DNA of 11,488 nt, taken from the NCBI GenBank assembly GCA_021785095.1, contig JAJYGM010000041.1, positions 1 through 11,488 of the forward strand, given 5' to 3'. The DNA is from Actinomycetes bacterium. Lineage in GTDB: Bacteria; Actinomycetota; Acidimicrobiia; Acidimicrobiales; Bog-793. The translations under genes were made by a program, and so were the position numbers. The notes below the pieces were generated by a model. That model was given only the letters and a program-made list of their open reading frames with translations. It was not told the DNA's origin and did no database searches. Shown here piece after piece: positions 1 through 5,708 of this stretch (its first letter is position 1; each line of letters begins with the position of its first letter).

Positions 1-456
1 TCTCGGTGTTGCGAACGTGGGCATCCACGTCGCGGAGATCAGCCGGATCGCTGGTGATCACCGTCTGGTCGCGTCGGCGGGCATCGAGCACCACGCTCGC
101 GCAGACAGGGTCGCGAGTGCCTCGCTGCCCACACGGGATGCCGGCGGCCTCGGCGTTCGGTTCGAGGGCCGGGACGGTGATGTTGACCACGTGCAGCGTC
201 CGTGCGAAGCGGACCTGGTGGAGGCCTGACCGCCACGCCTGATCTGAGCCAAGGGGCCGGCCGGGATGTCGACGGGAAGTCCGGCCGCGTGCACTTCGTC
301 GAGCAGGGCCTGCGCCCATTCGTCGTAGCCTTTACGTTCGGCCAGCGTGGAGGCGACGGAATCGGAGAGCGAGCTCGCACGGCCCACATCGACCGGCCGG
401 CGGGCGGCCGCGAGCACGTCGTCTGCCAGGCTGATCGCGATCTTCGTGAACCTCAC
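1..456 (-). pseudogene. Degraded toxin-antitoxin locus: RHH-like antitoxin N-terminus joined to PIN (VapC-like) toxin remnant
   Basis: The minus frame opens with a GTG at 456 and reads as a short ribbon-helix-helix-like antitoxin start (MRFTKIAISLADDVLAAAR, residues 1-19, then a helical stretch to about residue 48). Without a stop it passes into sequence typical of the middle of a PIN-domain toxin (PVDIPAGPLAQIRRGG, residues 61-76). The PIN reading then continues in another frame after a one-base shift near 223-235, giving RTLHVVNITVPALEP, then TRDPVCASVVLDARRRD and VITSDPADLRDV, and runs off the window edge at position 1. The PIN N-terminus with its first catalytic aspartate is absent, and the usual second acidic residue in the DxxDAS region is Cys. 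My reading is that a deletion fused antitoxin to toxin and a frameshift followed, so the locus is probably inactive. Family assignment rests on motif resemblance only. Confidence 0.6.
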
Positions 457-464
457 CCGCTCGG

Positions 465-2255
465 TCAGCCACGTCGCCCGTCGCGGGGGCGCTCGTGGTT
501 CCCTGGATAGCCGCTGGCGCCGACGAGCACGTCCACGACCACCGCGCCGCCCGCGAGCGCCTGTGCCACGGCGGCCTCGAGCGCTGCCTTCAACTCGCCG
601 GCGTCACGGCACGGCCCGTGGCCGTTCAGGCCGAGCGAGCGCGCCAGCCCCGCAAGGTCGGGATCCGGGTCCCGGAGGTGCAGTCCGACGGACCGGTTCT
701 CTACCGGCCTTCCCCGCATGGCTGCCACCGTCTCCTGGTGCACCTCGTCGTTGAAATACGACCGGTTGTTCGCTACGACGACGAGAAGCGGCAGCCGATG
801 ATGAGCCGCCGTCCACAGTGCCGACGAGCCCATCAGGAAGTCCCCGTCGCCGAGGACTGCGACGGGGAGGCGACCCAGACCTTCCAGCGCGAGCGCCGCA
901 CCGACGGCAATACCCGGTCCCGAGCCCACGCCACCGCCACCGTCGCGGCCGAGGTAGTCAAGCGGACCGACGACGTCGAGGTCGCCGCCGTTCCATCCCA
1001 ACGGCAACCCCGAGTACGTGACATCGTGACCCGCAAGCGCGCTTCGGAGCGCTGCCGCCAACCGGGACAGCGTGATCTCGTCACCGCCCGTCTCGACGAG
1101 CTCCCGCGCACCTTCCACGTGCCCCGGCCACCCGTCGCTCTCCTGGGATTCTCCGTCGTCGATCGATGCCAAGAGCGCGTCGACGAGGAGGTCCGGATGG
1201 GCGGTGATCGCCATGTCGACGGCAGGGAGCGGGAAGTGGTCCTTGCTCCAGCCATTGTGCAGCGCCAGGTCGTTCGTGCAGGAGATCACGGTCGGTCCCG
1301 AATGCCCACCCCGTTCGCCGAAAACCCCCGCAAGCGTGCCGGCCAGGTCGATCCAATCGAGGCTCAAGACCAGATCCGACCGACGGACCAGGCTCGAAGC
1401 AGCCGGCGAGAGACGAGTACCCGGAGGGGCGGGGTGAAGGCGATGCCTGGTGGGAAACGCGCCGGCAGTCTTCAGGTCGGTGACTGCGCACGCGCCGAGA
1501 AGCTCGACCAAGCGCACTCTGGCATCGAACGCCGCCTGGCTACGACCGACGCGACCGACGAGCACGACCGGGCGACGGGCAGTACGCAGCGCGTCGGCGA
1601 CCCGGTCGACTGCTTCGGAGCTCGGAGCGGGCGGCATCGGCACCGTGCACCTGTCGAAAGACGGCATTCGAGGCTCCGCAGCAAGCGCCGCCTCCTGCAG
1701 GGTTGCATCGAGGCAGACATAGGTCGGCGCCTGCGGGTACGCGTTGGTGAGAAGGTTGGCCCGGACGATCGACTCGAGCGCCGCCTCCACCGAAGCGGGC
1801 TGGTCGTCCCACTTGCAGTAGTTCCGGATCAATGCGCCTTGGTCCGCAGCCGTGTGGATCCAGTCGATCCATGGCCGGCGTTGCGCGGCGTCCAACGGAC
1901 CGGTTGCTCCGAGGACGAGCATCGGGGCACGGTCGCAGTACGCGTTGAAGATGGCCATCGTCGCATGCATGAGGCCGACGTTGCTGTGAAGAGCCACAGC
2001 CATCGGCCGGCCAGTCACCTTCGCGTAGCCGTGGGCGATCGCGACGGCGTGCTCCTCGTGGAGGCAAAGCACGATCGACGGGTCGCTGTTTCCCAAATAG
2101 TTCACGATGCTGTCATGGAGGCCGCGATAGCTCGCCCCGGGCACGAGGCTCACGTAGGGAAGGCCCAAGATCGACAGCAGGTGTGCGATCGCGTCACTTC
2201 CCCAGCGCATCGCCGGACATGCGGTGACCGGTACGACGAGCTCTTCTTCTCGCAT
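465..2255 (-). CDS. Thiamine-diphosphate-dependent enzyme, acetolactate synthase/benzoylformate decarboxylase-like
   Basis: A complete 596-residue member of the ThDP enzyme superfamily with the usual three-domain order. The N-terminal pyrimidine-binding domain carries the cofactor-activating glutamate in LHEEHAVAIAHGYAK (E67 by alignment from memory). The central domain, about 210-370, includes RRPVVLVGRVGR. The C-terminal PP domain has the metal-diphosphate motif GDGDFLMGSS (469-478) with its paired Asn at 496-497 (VANNRSYFND). Family members act on 2-keto acids by decarboxylation, carboligation or C-C cleavage. I cannot name the substrate and would not call it ilvB, since no small regulatory subunit or ilv gene is adjacent. 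The ATG at 2255 is preceded by a strong AGAGGAGAG site (2261-2269). It ends 8 bp before the broken toxin-antitoxin locus on the same strand, probably by chance. Membership is very likely; the exact reaction is unknown. Confidence 0.85.
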   Translation of the reverse strand: MREEELVVPVTACPAMRWGSDAIAHLLSILGLPYVSLVPGASYRGLHDSIVNYLGNSDPSIVLCLHEEHAVAIAHGYAKVTGRPMAVALHSNVGLMHATMAIFNAYCDRAPMLVLGATGPLDAAQRRPWIDWIHTAADQGALIRNYCKWDDQPASVEAALESIVRANLLTNAYPQAPTYVCLDATLQEAALAAEPRMPSFDRCTVPMPPAPSSEAVDRVADALRTARRPVVLVGRVGRSQAAFDARVRLVELLGACAVTDLKTAGAFPTRHRLHPAPPGTRLSPAASSLVRRSDLVLSLDWIDLAGTLAGVFGERGGHSGPTVISCTNDLALHNGWSKDHFPLPAVDMAITAHPDLLVDALLASIDDGESQESDGWPGHVEGARELVETGGDEITLSRLAAALRSALAGHDVTYSGLPLGWNGGDLDVVGPLDYLGRDGGGGVGSGPGIAVGAALALEGLGRLPVAVLGDGDFLMGSSALWTAAHHRLPLLVVVANNRSYFNDEVHQETVAAMRGRPVENRSVGLHLRDPDPDLAGLARSLGLNGHGPCRDAGELKAALEAAVAQALAGGAVVVDVLVGASGYPGNHERPRDGRRG

Positions 2256-2321
2256 CGATGCTCTCCTCTGGGAATGGCCGTTCAGGTTGACGCTGGGAAG
2301 CCGGGTGTGACCGTCGACCTG

Positions 2322-2465
2322 TCAGTGCAGCCCGCCCCGCTTCGACGTCGGCGCGAAGCGCAGCACATCGTCGCGCCGGGCGTCGAGGCGGACGAGTAGG
2401 CGCGCGGCCTCCTTGTCGTAGCCAGAGCGCTTGCCGGCTTCGGGGGCCGGGTTCGCGGCCCAGCC
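2322..2465 (-). pseudogene. IS66-type transposase C-terminal-region fragment
   Basis: One minus frame without a convincing start reads NPAPEAGKRSGYDKEAARLL followed by VRLDARRDDVLRFAP, then leaves the family sequence and stops at 2322. IS66 transposases have a similar block (NPPP..GKRGR.K...A..LL.RLD..RDDVLRF) just before the conserved DNNQAERD segment, and that segment is missing here. This is therefore a short remnant of a larger insertion element. The identification comes from remembered family motifs, not a search. It lies next to the tRNA-Glu fragment, consistent with a mobile-DNA landing zone. Confidence 0.45.
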
Positions 2466-2580
2466 CCGGGTTCGCGAGCGTGCCGCAGCGGACGCGGCTC
2501 GAGCGGGGGACCGAGGGGCCGAGACGGTCCCTGCGTTGGGCCTGGAAAAGCAGAAATAGCCTCTACAAGGGAGTTTGCTT

Positions 2581-2622
2581 GCAGCTCCAACGGGGATCGA
2601 ACCCGTGTCTCCACCTTGAGAG
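2581..2622 (-). repeat. Displaced tRNA-Glu 3' half, putative attachment-site repeat (distal end)
   Basis: This segment matches 4713-4754 of the intact tRNA-Glu at 40 of 42 positions, in the same orientation, with a perfect 26-base run (2597-2622) over the T-arm, variable region and anticodon-loop side. The differences are at 2586 and 2596. The match ends inside the anticodon arm, and no 5' half follows, so it is not a gene. Many integrating elements recombine in tRNA 3' halves, rebuilding the tRNA at one end and leaving such a fragment at the other. The hipBA module lies between the two copies. Confidence 0.75.
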
Positions 2623-2703
2623 TGCGTCCAGGCTTGTCCAGGCGATGCGATCAGACCACGTAAGTCCTGGTAGATCGCTTACGTAAGTACACGGAGGATG
2701 CAC

Positions 2704-2745
2704 TTGTCCATCAGCATCTTCGCAGTGGAACAGCGGATGGACAAC
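2704..2745. repeat. Inverted TTGTCCATC/GATGGACAA repeat inside the left island end
   Basis: TTGTCCATC at 2704-2712 is the reverse complement of GATGGACAA at 2737-2745 in part, forming a 9-base inverted repeat around a 24-base spacer. A further TTGTCCA lies at 2634-2640. The 11-mer GGATGGACAAC at 2735-2745 recurs exactly at 4633-4643 near the other island end. These could be recombinase-binding sites; no function is shown by the sequence alone. Confidence 0.45.
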
Positions 2746-2812
2746 CGAGGGTCGTGCGAATGTCCGCGCCCGCTCTCAGGGGGACCCTTGGCCGAGGCAC
2801 GCCGTGGGTGAT

Positions 2813-4114
2813 CTATGGGTCCACCAAGTCTGGTCTCCCACCTCGTACAAGCTCGAGACACCGCTTCGACCGCTCGACGACGAGATCCGTGAGCACCCCA
2901 GGCAACGGGCGACTGAGCGACTTGACATCTTCCGAATTGGCCGAATCAGAAAATGCTTCCGGTAAGCGGAGCGCAAGCAACTGAACGCGTTCCAAGAGCT
3001 TGTCGACGTCAATATCCAGTTCCTGCGCAGCCTTCAGCCAGGGGTTCCGGTGTGGGAAGACTCGATAGTCACCACCAATCTTCATGGCGAGGTGCAACTT
3101 GTGCTCATCAACGCCATACGGAAGGGCGGACCCGATATCGTAGAGCGGCGCGAGACGAACCTGATCTCCGGCGAGAAGTACGGAGTAGTTCTTGGCGTGG
3201 GCATCGGTTCCTGCGATGAGCCAGTTCCAAATCAATGCATCCGCGAACCGCCAGACAGCGTCCTCAGCAACTCTCGGAGGCATGGCACTTCGGAATAGCG
3301 CGGCGATCGCTGCAGGACCGGGACCTCCTTCGTTCTGGTACTTGCGAGTCGGCGGTAGTGCGAGGGCTTGACAGAGATCTTCCTGGTGCACCCGGATGAT
3401 GTCGCCGTTGTCTTCCAACCGGTCATATCGGTCGATGACTACCGCCGACTCCTCGCCAAACCGGGTGACCTTCGTTCGAACGACTGTGAGCCCTGCACGC
3501 CTGGCCGCGTCGAGGCAGACGTGCTCATTCAAGTCGTGGTCATCGAGACCAGCTACGGCCAGCTTCAGGATGTGGGTGGTCGCGGCAGAGCCGGACGGAA
3601 CACCCCAACGACCATCCTTGAGCAGCAGGGCAGTCTTGGCCTGAGCTCCTGAAAGGCTGAACTGGCCGGTGAAGGAGCGGCCGAGCCACGAAGTCGTGTC
3701 CTCGCGGAGATCGCGCAAGCGCTGTCCCACTTCGTCCTCGGTGAGCCAGACTACGTTCCCTGGTCGCGTCAAGACGCGCTCGACTTCTGCCAGCGGCGCG
3801 AAGCGGGCGGCGCCGGCGCAGTCCTCTCCGATCTGAGTTCCAAGGAGTGAGAAAGGCGAAGACGACGAGACCTGAAACTGACGGGCCCAGCGCGCCAAGA
3901 CGGCGTCGTTGTCAGGCAGGAGACCCCAGAGCCATGGCGTGACGGCTCGATCGGGATGTGAACGCACTTGAGGCGGCATTGAAAGTGAGATCGGCGTCGC
4001 CTCCGGCCGATCCCGATATTCATCGGTGTACTCGAGCGTCAACCTGCCGCCCGAGTGGCGCTCCAAGTGGCCGACGATGTCACGACCGAGGATAACGACC
4101 AAGGACTCCGTCAT
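2813..4114 (-). CDS. hipA: HipA-family serine/threonine kinase toxin
   Basis: A complete 433-residue HipA homologue, close to the E. coli length (about 440). The N-terminal couple_hipA-like subdomain covers roughly 1-110. The nucleotide loop SLSGAQAKTALL (153-164) corresponds to E. coli SVAGAQEKTALL, so S153 aligns with the autophosphorylated Ser150. HQEDLCQA (243-250) is the family signature. TDAHAKN (303-309) gives catalytic D304 and N309, and LAPLYDIGSA (321-330) supplies the metal-binding D326. All core residues are present, so the kinase should be active. E. coli HipA phosphorylates glutamyl-tRNA synthetase GltX and so triggers growth arrest; whether this homologue has the same target is unknown, though gltX lies about 1.6 kb away. 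The start overlaps the hipB stop as ATGA, implying translational coupling. The gene appears intact although it lies in a probable island. Confidence 0.93.
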   Translation of the reverse strand: MTESLVVILGRDIVGHLERHSGGRLTLEYTDEYRDRPEATPISLSMPPQVRSHPDRAVTPWLWGLLPDNDAVLARWARQFQVSSSSPFSLLGTQIGEDCAGAARFAPLAEVERVLTRPGNVVWLTEDEVGQRLRDLREDTTSWLGRSFTGQFSLSGAQAKTALLLKDGRWGVPSGSAATTHILKLAVAGLDDHDLNEHVCLDAARRAGLTVVRTKVTRFGEESAVVIDRYDRLEDNGDIIRVHQEDLCQALALPPTRKYQNEGGPGPAAIAALFRSAMPPRVAEDAVWRFADALIWNWLIAGTDAHAKNYSVLLAGDQVRLAPLYDIGSALPYGVDEHKLHLAMKIGGDYRVFPHRNPWLKAAQELDIDVDKLLERVQLLALRLPEAFSDSANSEDVKSLSRPLPGVLTDLVVERSKRCLELVRGGRPDLVDP

Positions 4115-4392
4115 CGTGCGCGGTAATCGTCGAGAACGGTGTCGAGGTCCACGCCCCTGCCCTTGTAGACGTCACCAAGGGATCCGGGCTTGTTGATGTC
4201 CAAGCGCAGGTCGAGTTGGTCGAGAAGTCGCAAGACCAGGTCGAATTCCACCGACGGTTTGCCAGCTTCGACGGCGTTGATCCAGGCGCGCGAGACGCCA
4301 ACTCGATCGGCGACGGCGGCTTGGCTGAGGCCGAGGTCTTTGCGTCGTCCGCGTACTGCCGCCGCCACATCCCGCATTGAACTGACCCTCAT
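4111..4392 (-). CDS. hipB: HipB-like XRE-family antitoxin/repressor
   Basis: A 93-residue protein with a helix-turn-helix of the Cro/CI type: LSQAAVADRVGVSRAWINAVEAG (split here at residues 22-44), followed by a leucine-rich dimerisation-like segment (FDLVLRLLDQLDLRLDI) and a basic/acidic tail ending DDYRAR. HipB proteins bind HipA, neutralise it and repress their own operon. I chose the ATG at 4392 because AGGAG (4400-4404) lies 7 bases upstream; an ATG at 4377 lacks such a site. The same frame stays open further upstream, but that would read antisense through two tRNAs and is not credible. The stop overlaps the hipA ATG. A cluster of related 12-base repeats lies just upstream and probably serves as autoregulatory operators. 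Confidence 0.9.
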   Translation of the reverse strand: MRVSSMRDVAAAVRGRRKDLGLSQAAVADRVGVSRAWINAVEAGKPSVEFDLVLRLLDQLDLRLDINKPGSLGDVYKGRGVDLDTVLDDYRAR

Positions 4393-4409
4393 GGGATCGC
4401 TCCTGTCGA

Positions 4410-4469
4410 TGCTCGTCGACACTCCTAGATTGTCGTCGAGCATAGGCAATACTACTATGTCATCGAGCG
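4410..4469. promoter_or_regulatory. Candidate HipB operator cluster
   Basis: Three related 12-mers lie upstream of hipB: TGTCGACGAGCA (complement strand of 4410-4421), TGTCGTCGAGCA (4431-4442) and TGTCATCGAGCG (4458-4469). The first two form an inverted repeat matching at 11 of 12 positions with a 9-base spacer. A smaller inverted pair CATAG (4441-4445)/CTATG (4455-4459) sits between sites two and three, and a degenerate copy lies at 4490-4502. E. coli hipBA is likewise controlled by several operators bound by HipB, so autoregulation is a reasonable inference. Confidence 0.5.
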
Positions 4470-4476
4470 CCGACAA
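4449..4476 (-). promoter_or_regulatory. Candidate hipBA promoter
   Basis: On the minus strand TTGTCG (complement of 4471-4476) and TAGTAT (complement of 4449-4454) are separated by 16 bases and each match the sigma70 consensus at 4 of 6 positions. Transcription would start near 4440. The 4458-4469 repeat lies within the spacer and the 4431-4442 repeat over the start, which fits repression by HipB. Weak on its own; the operator context supports it. Confidence 0.35.
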
Positions 4477-4710
4477 GCACCCGCTGTCTACGAGCGTCGA
4501 CATCCCCGCCCCGAACCTCACAGGACCAGCGCCTTGGGCAGGAACGTTCGGGTGCAGCCCGTATGACAAGGGGTTCCCAGCCAGAGAGTGATCTCGCACC
4601 CCTCGGCAAAGACGAGCGAAGGGGACCAGAGTGGATGGACAACTGGACGGACAACTCGTCGACCGAGGGGCTTGCGAAGCGTGAAAATGGCCTTCTAACA
4701 GGTGTTTTTC

Positions 4711-4786
4711 TGGCAGCCCCAACGGGGTTCGAACCCGTGTCTCCACCTTGAGAGGGTGGTGTCCTAGGCCTCTAGACGATGGGGCC
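4711..4786 (-). tRNA. tRNA-Glu (anticodon CUC)
   Basis: A full cloverleaf on the minus strand, 76 bases with an encoded CCA (4711-4713). The 5' GGCCCCA pairs with TGGGGCT, including a terminal G-U. The anticodon arm CCACC-CTCTCAA-GGTGG gives anticodon CTC, reading GAG. The T-arm is ACGGG-TTCGAAC-CCCGT. Its 3' half is duplicated at 2581-2622, suggesting it served as an integration target. It lies 32 bases downstream of tRNA-Gln and is probably co-transcribed with it. Confidence 0.95.
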
Positions 4787-4818
4787 GAGCACAGGAGCGT
4801 CGAGACGCGCCTGCACAG

Positions 4819-4890
4819 CTCGGGGGGGAGGACTCGAACCCCCAATAACAGGGCCAGAACCTGTCGTGTTGCCGATTACACCACCCCCGA
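4819..4890 (-). tRNA. tRNA-Gln (anticodon CUG)
   Basis: A cloverleaf on the minus strand, 72 bases to the discriminator, with no encoded CCA (the next bases are CTG). Acceptor TCGGGGG pairs with CCCCCGA. The anticodon arm ACAGG-TTCTGGC-CCTGT gives CTG, reading CAG. The T-arm is GGGGG-TTCGAGT-CCTCC with one G-U pair. A -10-like TAACCT lies on the minus strand at 4904-4909, 13 bases upstream of the 5' end, without a clear -35. Proximity to gltX matches the arrangement known in other actinobacteria. Confidence 0.95.
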
Positions 4891-4941
4891 ATGGGCGGGG
4901 GCCAGGTTAGCCGAGGCGGCGTCGAGGGTGCGTCGGACCCC

Positions 4942-5042
4942 CACCGACATGCTCGGCGCGCACCGACATGCTCGGCGTGTCGGCCGGCCCTTCGGCCGGC
5001 ACGGGCGGGCCGGCACTTTCGGCTGGCACCTTCGGCCGGCAC
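4942..5042. repeat. GC-rich tandem repeats and hairpin between ydcF-like gene and tRNA-Gln
   Basis: CACCGACATGCTCGGCG occurs twice with period 19 (4942-4958, 4961-4977). GCCGGCC (4983-4989) and GGCCGGC (4994-5000) form a 7-bp stem with a CTTC loop. CTTCGGCCGGCAC appears at 4990-5002 and 5030-5042, with a variant at 5016-5029. The block lies just after the stop of the minus-strand gltX operon and before the tRNA promoter, so it could terminate the operon, though there is no T-run. It could also be a dispersed palindromic repeat. Confidence 0.6.
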
Positions 5043-5056
5043 CCTCCGCCGCCGCC

Positions 5057-5704
5057 TTACGTCGAGACGGCCAAGCCGCCGATGTAGTGGAGCGGCTTGA
5101 AGCCGATGATGCGCCCGAGCGCGACGGCAGCTGCTGTGCGGAGGAAGTAGGGGATGACGGCCGTCCCCTTGATGGGCGAGGTCTGCGTCGGCGTCGGGTT
5201 CGGCGTGAGCCCGAGCGCGGTGGCGATCGCCATCGACCGGTCCTCGTGGAACGGGTCCGTGACGATGAGCACGTCGGTGTCCCCGAGTGGCTCCAGCTTG
5301 GCCGCGGCGAGCGCCAGGTTTGTCCAGCTGTCACTCCCGCCGACTTCGAGAATGCGTGTCGCGGGCACGCCGTTCTCGTGGAGGTAGGTCTTGCACGCCC
5401 GGGCCTCGGTGAAGTGGTCGCCGGGTTGCTCGTACCCGGTGCAGACGACGAGCGGCGCCTCCTTTCGCCGGTAGAGCAGCAACGCCTGATCGAGCCGCGC
5501 CCGCAGGTCCGGCAAGGGCCTCCCGTCGTGCTGCGCCGACCCCATGACGACGATGGCCTGCGCGTGGACGGGATCGTACTGGCGGGACGTCAGCCACACC
5601 TGGACGAGCGTGACGACGTAGTAGACGATCAGTGCGGCAAGGAAGAGCAGCACCAGCTTGAGGGCCAGTCGAACAGGGGCGGTGATCCAGCGCAGGAGGA
5701 ACAC
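5057..5704 (-). CDS. YdcF/DUF218-family membrane-anchored protein
   Basis: A 215-residue protein with one N-terminal membrane segment (about 11-34, LALKLVLLFLAALIVYYVVT) and a DUF218 domain outside it. Family motifs seen: AQAIVVMGSAQHDGRPLPDL (48-67) with following RLDQALLLY, CTGYEQPGDHFTEA (88-101), EVGGSDSWTNLALAA (120-134) and LIVTDPFHEDRSMAIA (146-161). The ordered strand-helix pattern and conserved acidic/His residues match the SanA/YdcF-like fold. Biochemical roles are poorly known; some relatives are linked to envelope functions or S-adenosylmethionine binding. The GTG at 5704 lies only 4 bases after the gltX stop, and GGGGTGA overlapping that stop can serve as ribosome site, so it is the last gene of the ferredoxin-gltX operon. 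A functional link to GluRS is not evident. Confidence 0.85.
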   Translation of the reverse strand: MFLLRWITAPVRLALKLVLLFLAALIVYYVVTLVQVWLTSRQYDPVHAQAIVVMGSAQHDGRPLPDLRARLDQALLLYRRKEAPLVVCTGYEQPGDHFTEARACKTYLHENGVPATRILEVGGSDSWTNLALAAAKLEPLGDTDVLIVTDPFHEDRSMAIATALGLTPNPTPTQTSPIKGTAVIPYFLRTAAAVALGRIIGFKPLHYIGGLAVST

Positions 5705-5708
5705 GGGA

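Larger units (their letters stand above)
2256..2812. other. Gene-poor stretch between the ThDP enzyme and hipA
   Basis: No intact gene is visible in these 557 bases. They hold the IS66-like fragment (2322-2465), an 11-base direct repeat CCGGGTTCGCG (2447-2457 and 2466-2476), the displaced tRNA-Glu 3' half (2581-2622), and short repeats between the latter and hipA. Those repeats are CCAGG/CCTGG elements, the palindrome CTTACGTAAG (2678-2687), a second ACGTAAGT (2658-2665) and TTGTCCA motifs in both orientations. I see no clear terminator for hipA. Confidence 0.6.
4393..4710. other. Non-coding stretch between hipB and tRNA-Glu
   Basis: About 318 bases without a credible gene. The hipB-proximal part contains the operator cluster and promoter. 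The tRNA-proximal part has two TGGACAA-type motifs (4636-4642 exact; CGGACAAC about 4648-4655 near-match). Immediately 3' of tRNA-Glu there is an A/T-rich segment (4681-4710) that resembles the flank of the displaced tRNA fragment at 2551-2580. No integrase or recombination directionality gene is visible. Confidence 0.6.
2581..4754. mobile_element. Putative tRNA-Glu-integrated mini-island carrying hipBA, without integrase
   Basis: The segment is bounded by two direct copies of the tRNA-Glu 3' half (2581-2622 and 4713-4754). It contains only hipB and hipA plus non-coding DNA, and is visibly less GC-rich than the gltX side. TTGTCCA/TGGACAA heptamers cluster just inside both ends, as integrase arm-type sites would. 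No recombinase gene is present, so it is either a deletion remnant of a larger element or a cassette moved in trans. The repeat is observed; the integration history is inferred. Confidence 0.5.

Noticed and set aside
495..2399. Long plus-strand open frame opposite the ThDP enzyme
   Set aside because: It is Arg/His-rich with no recognisable domain and lies antisense to a protein with clear catalytic motifs, a typical high-GC shadow.
2575..2660. A second complete tRNA gene
   Set aside because: Only the 3' half matches; after 2622 no D-arm or acceptor 5' strand follows, so it cannot fold as a tRNA.
4393..4845. Longer N-terminus for HipB
   Set aside because: It would translate antisense through tRNA-Glu and part of tRNA-Gln; the 93-residue version has a proper ribosome site and normal family length.
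4942..5042. CRISPR array
   Set aside because: Units are short (13-19 bp), nearly contiguous and GC-palindromic, without spacers of regular length or cas genes.
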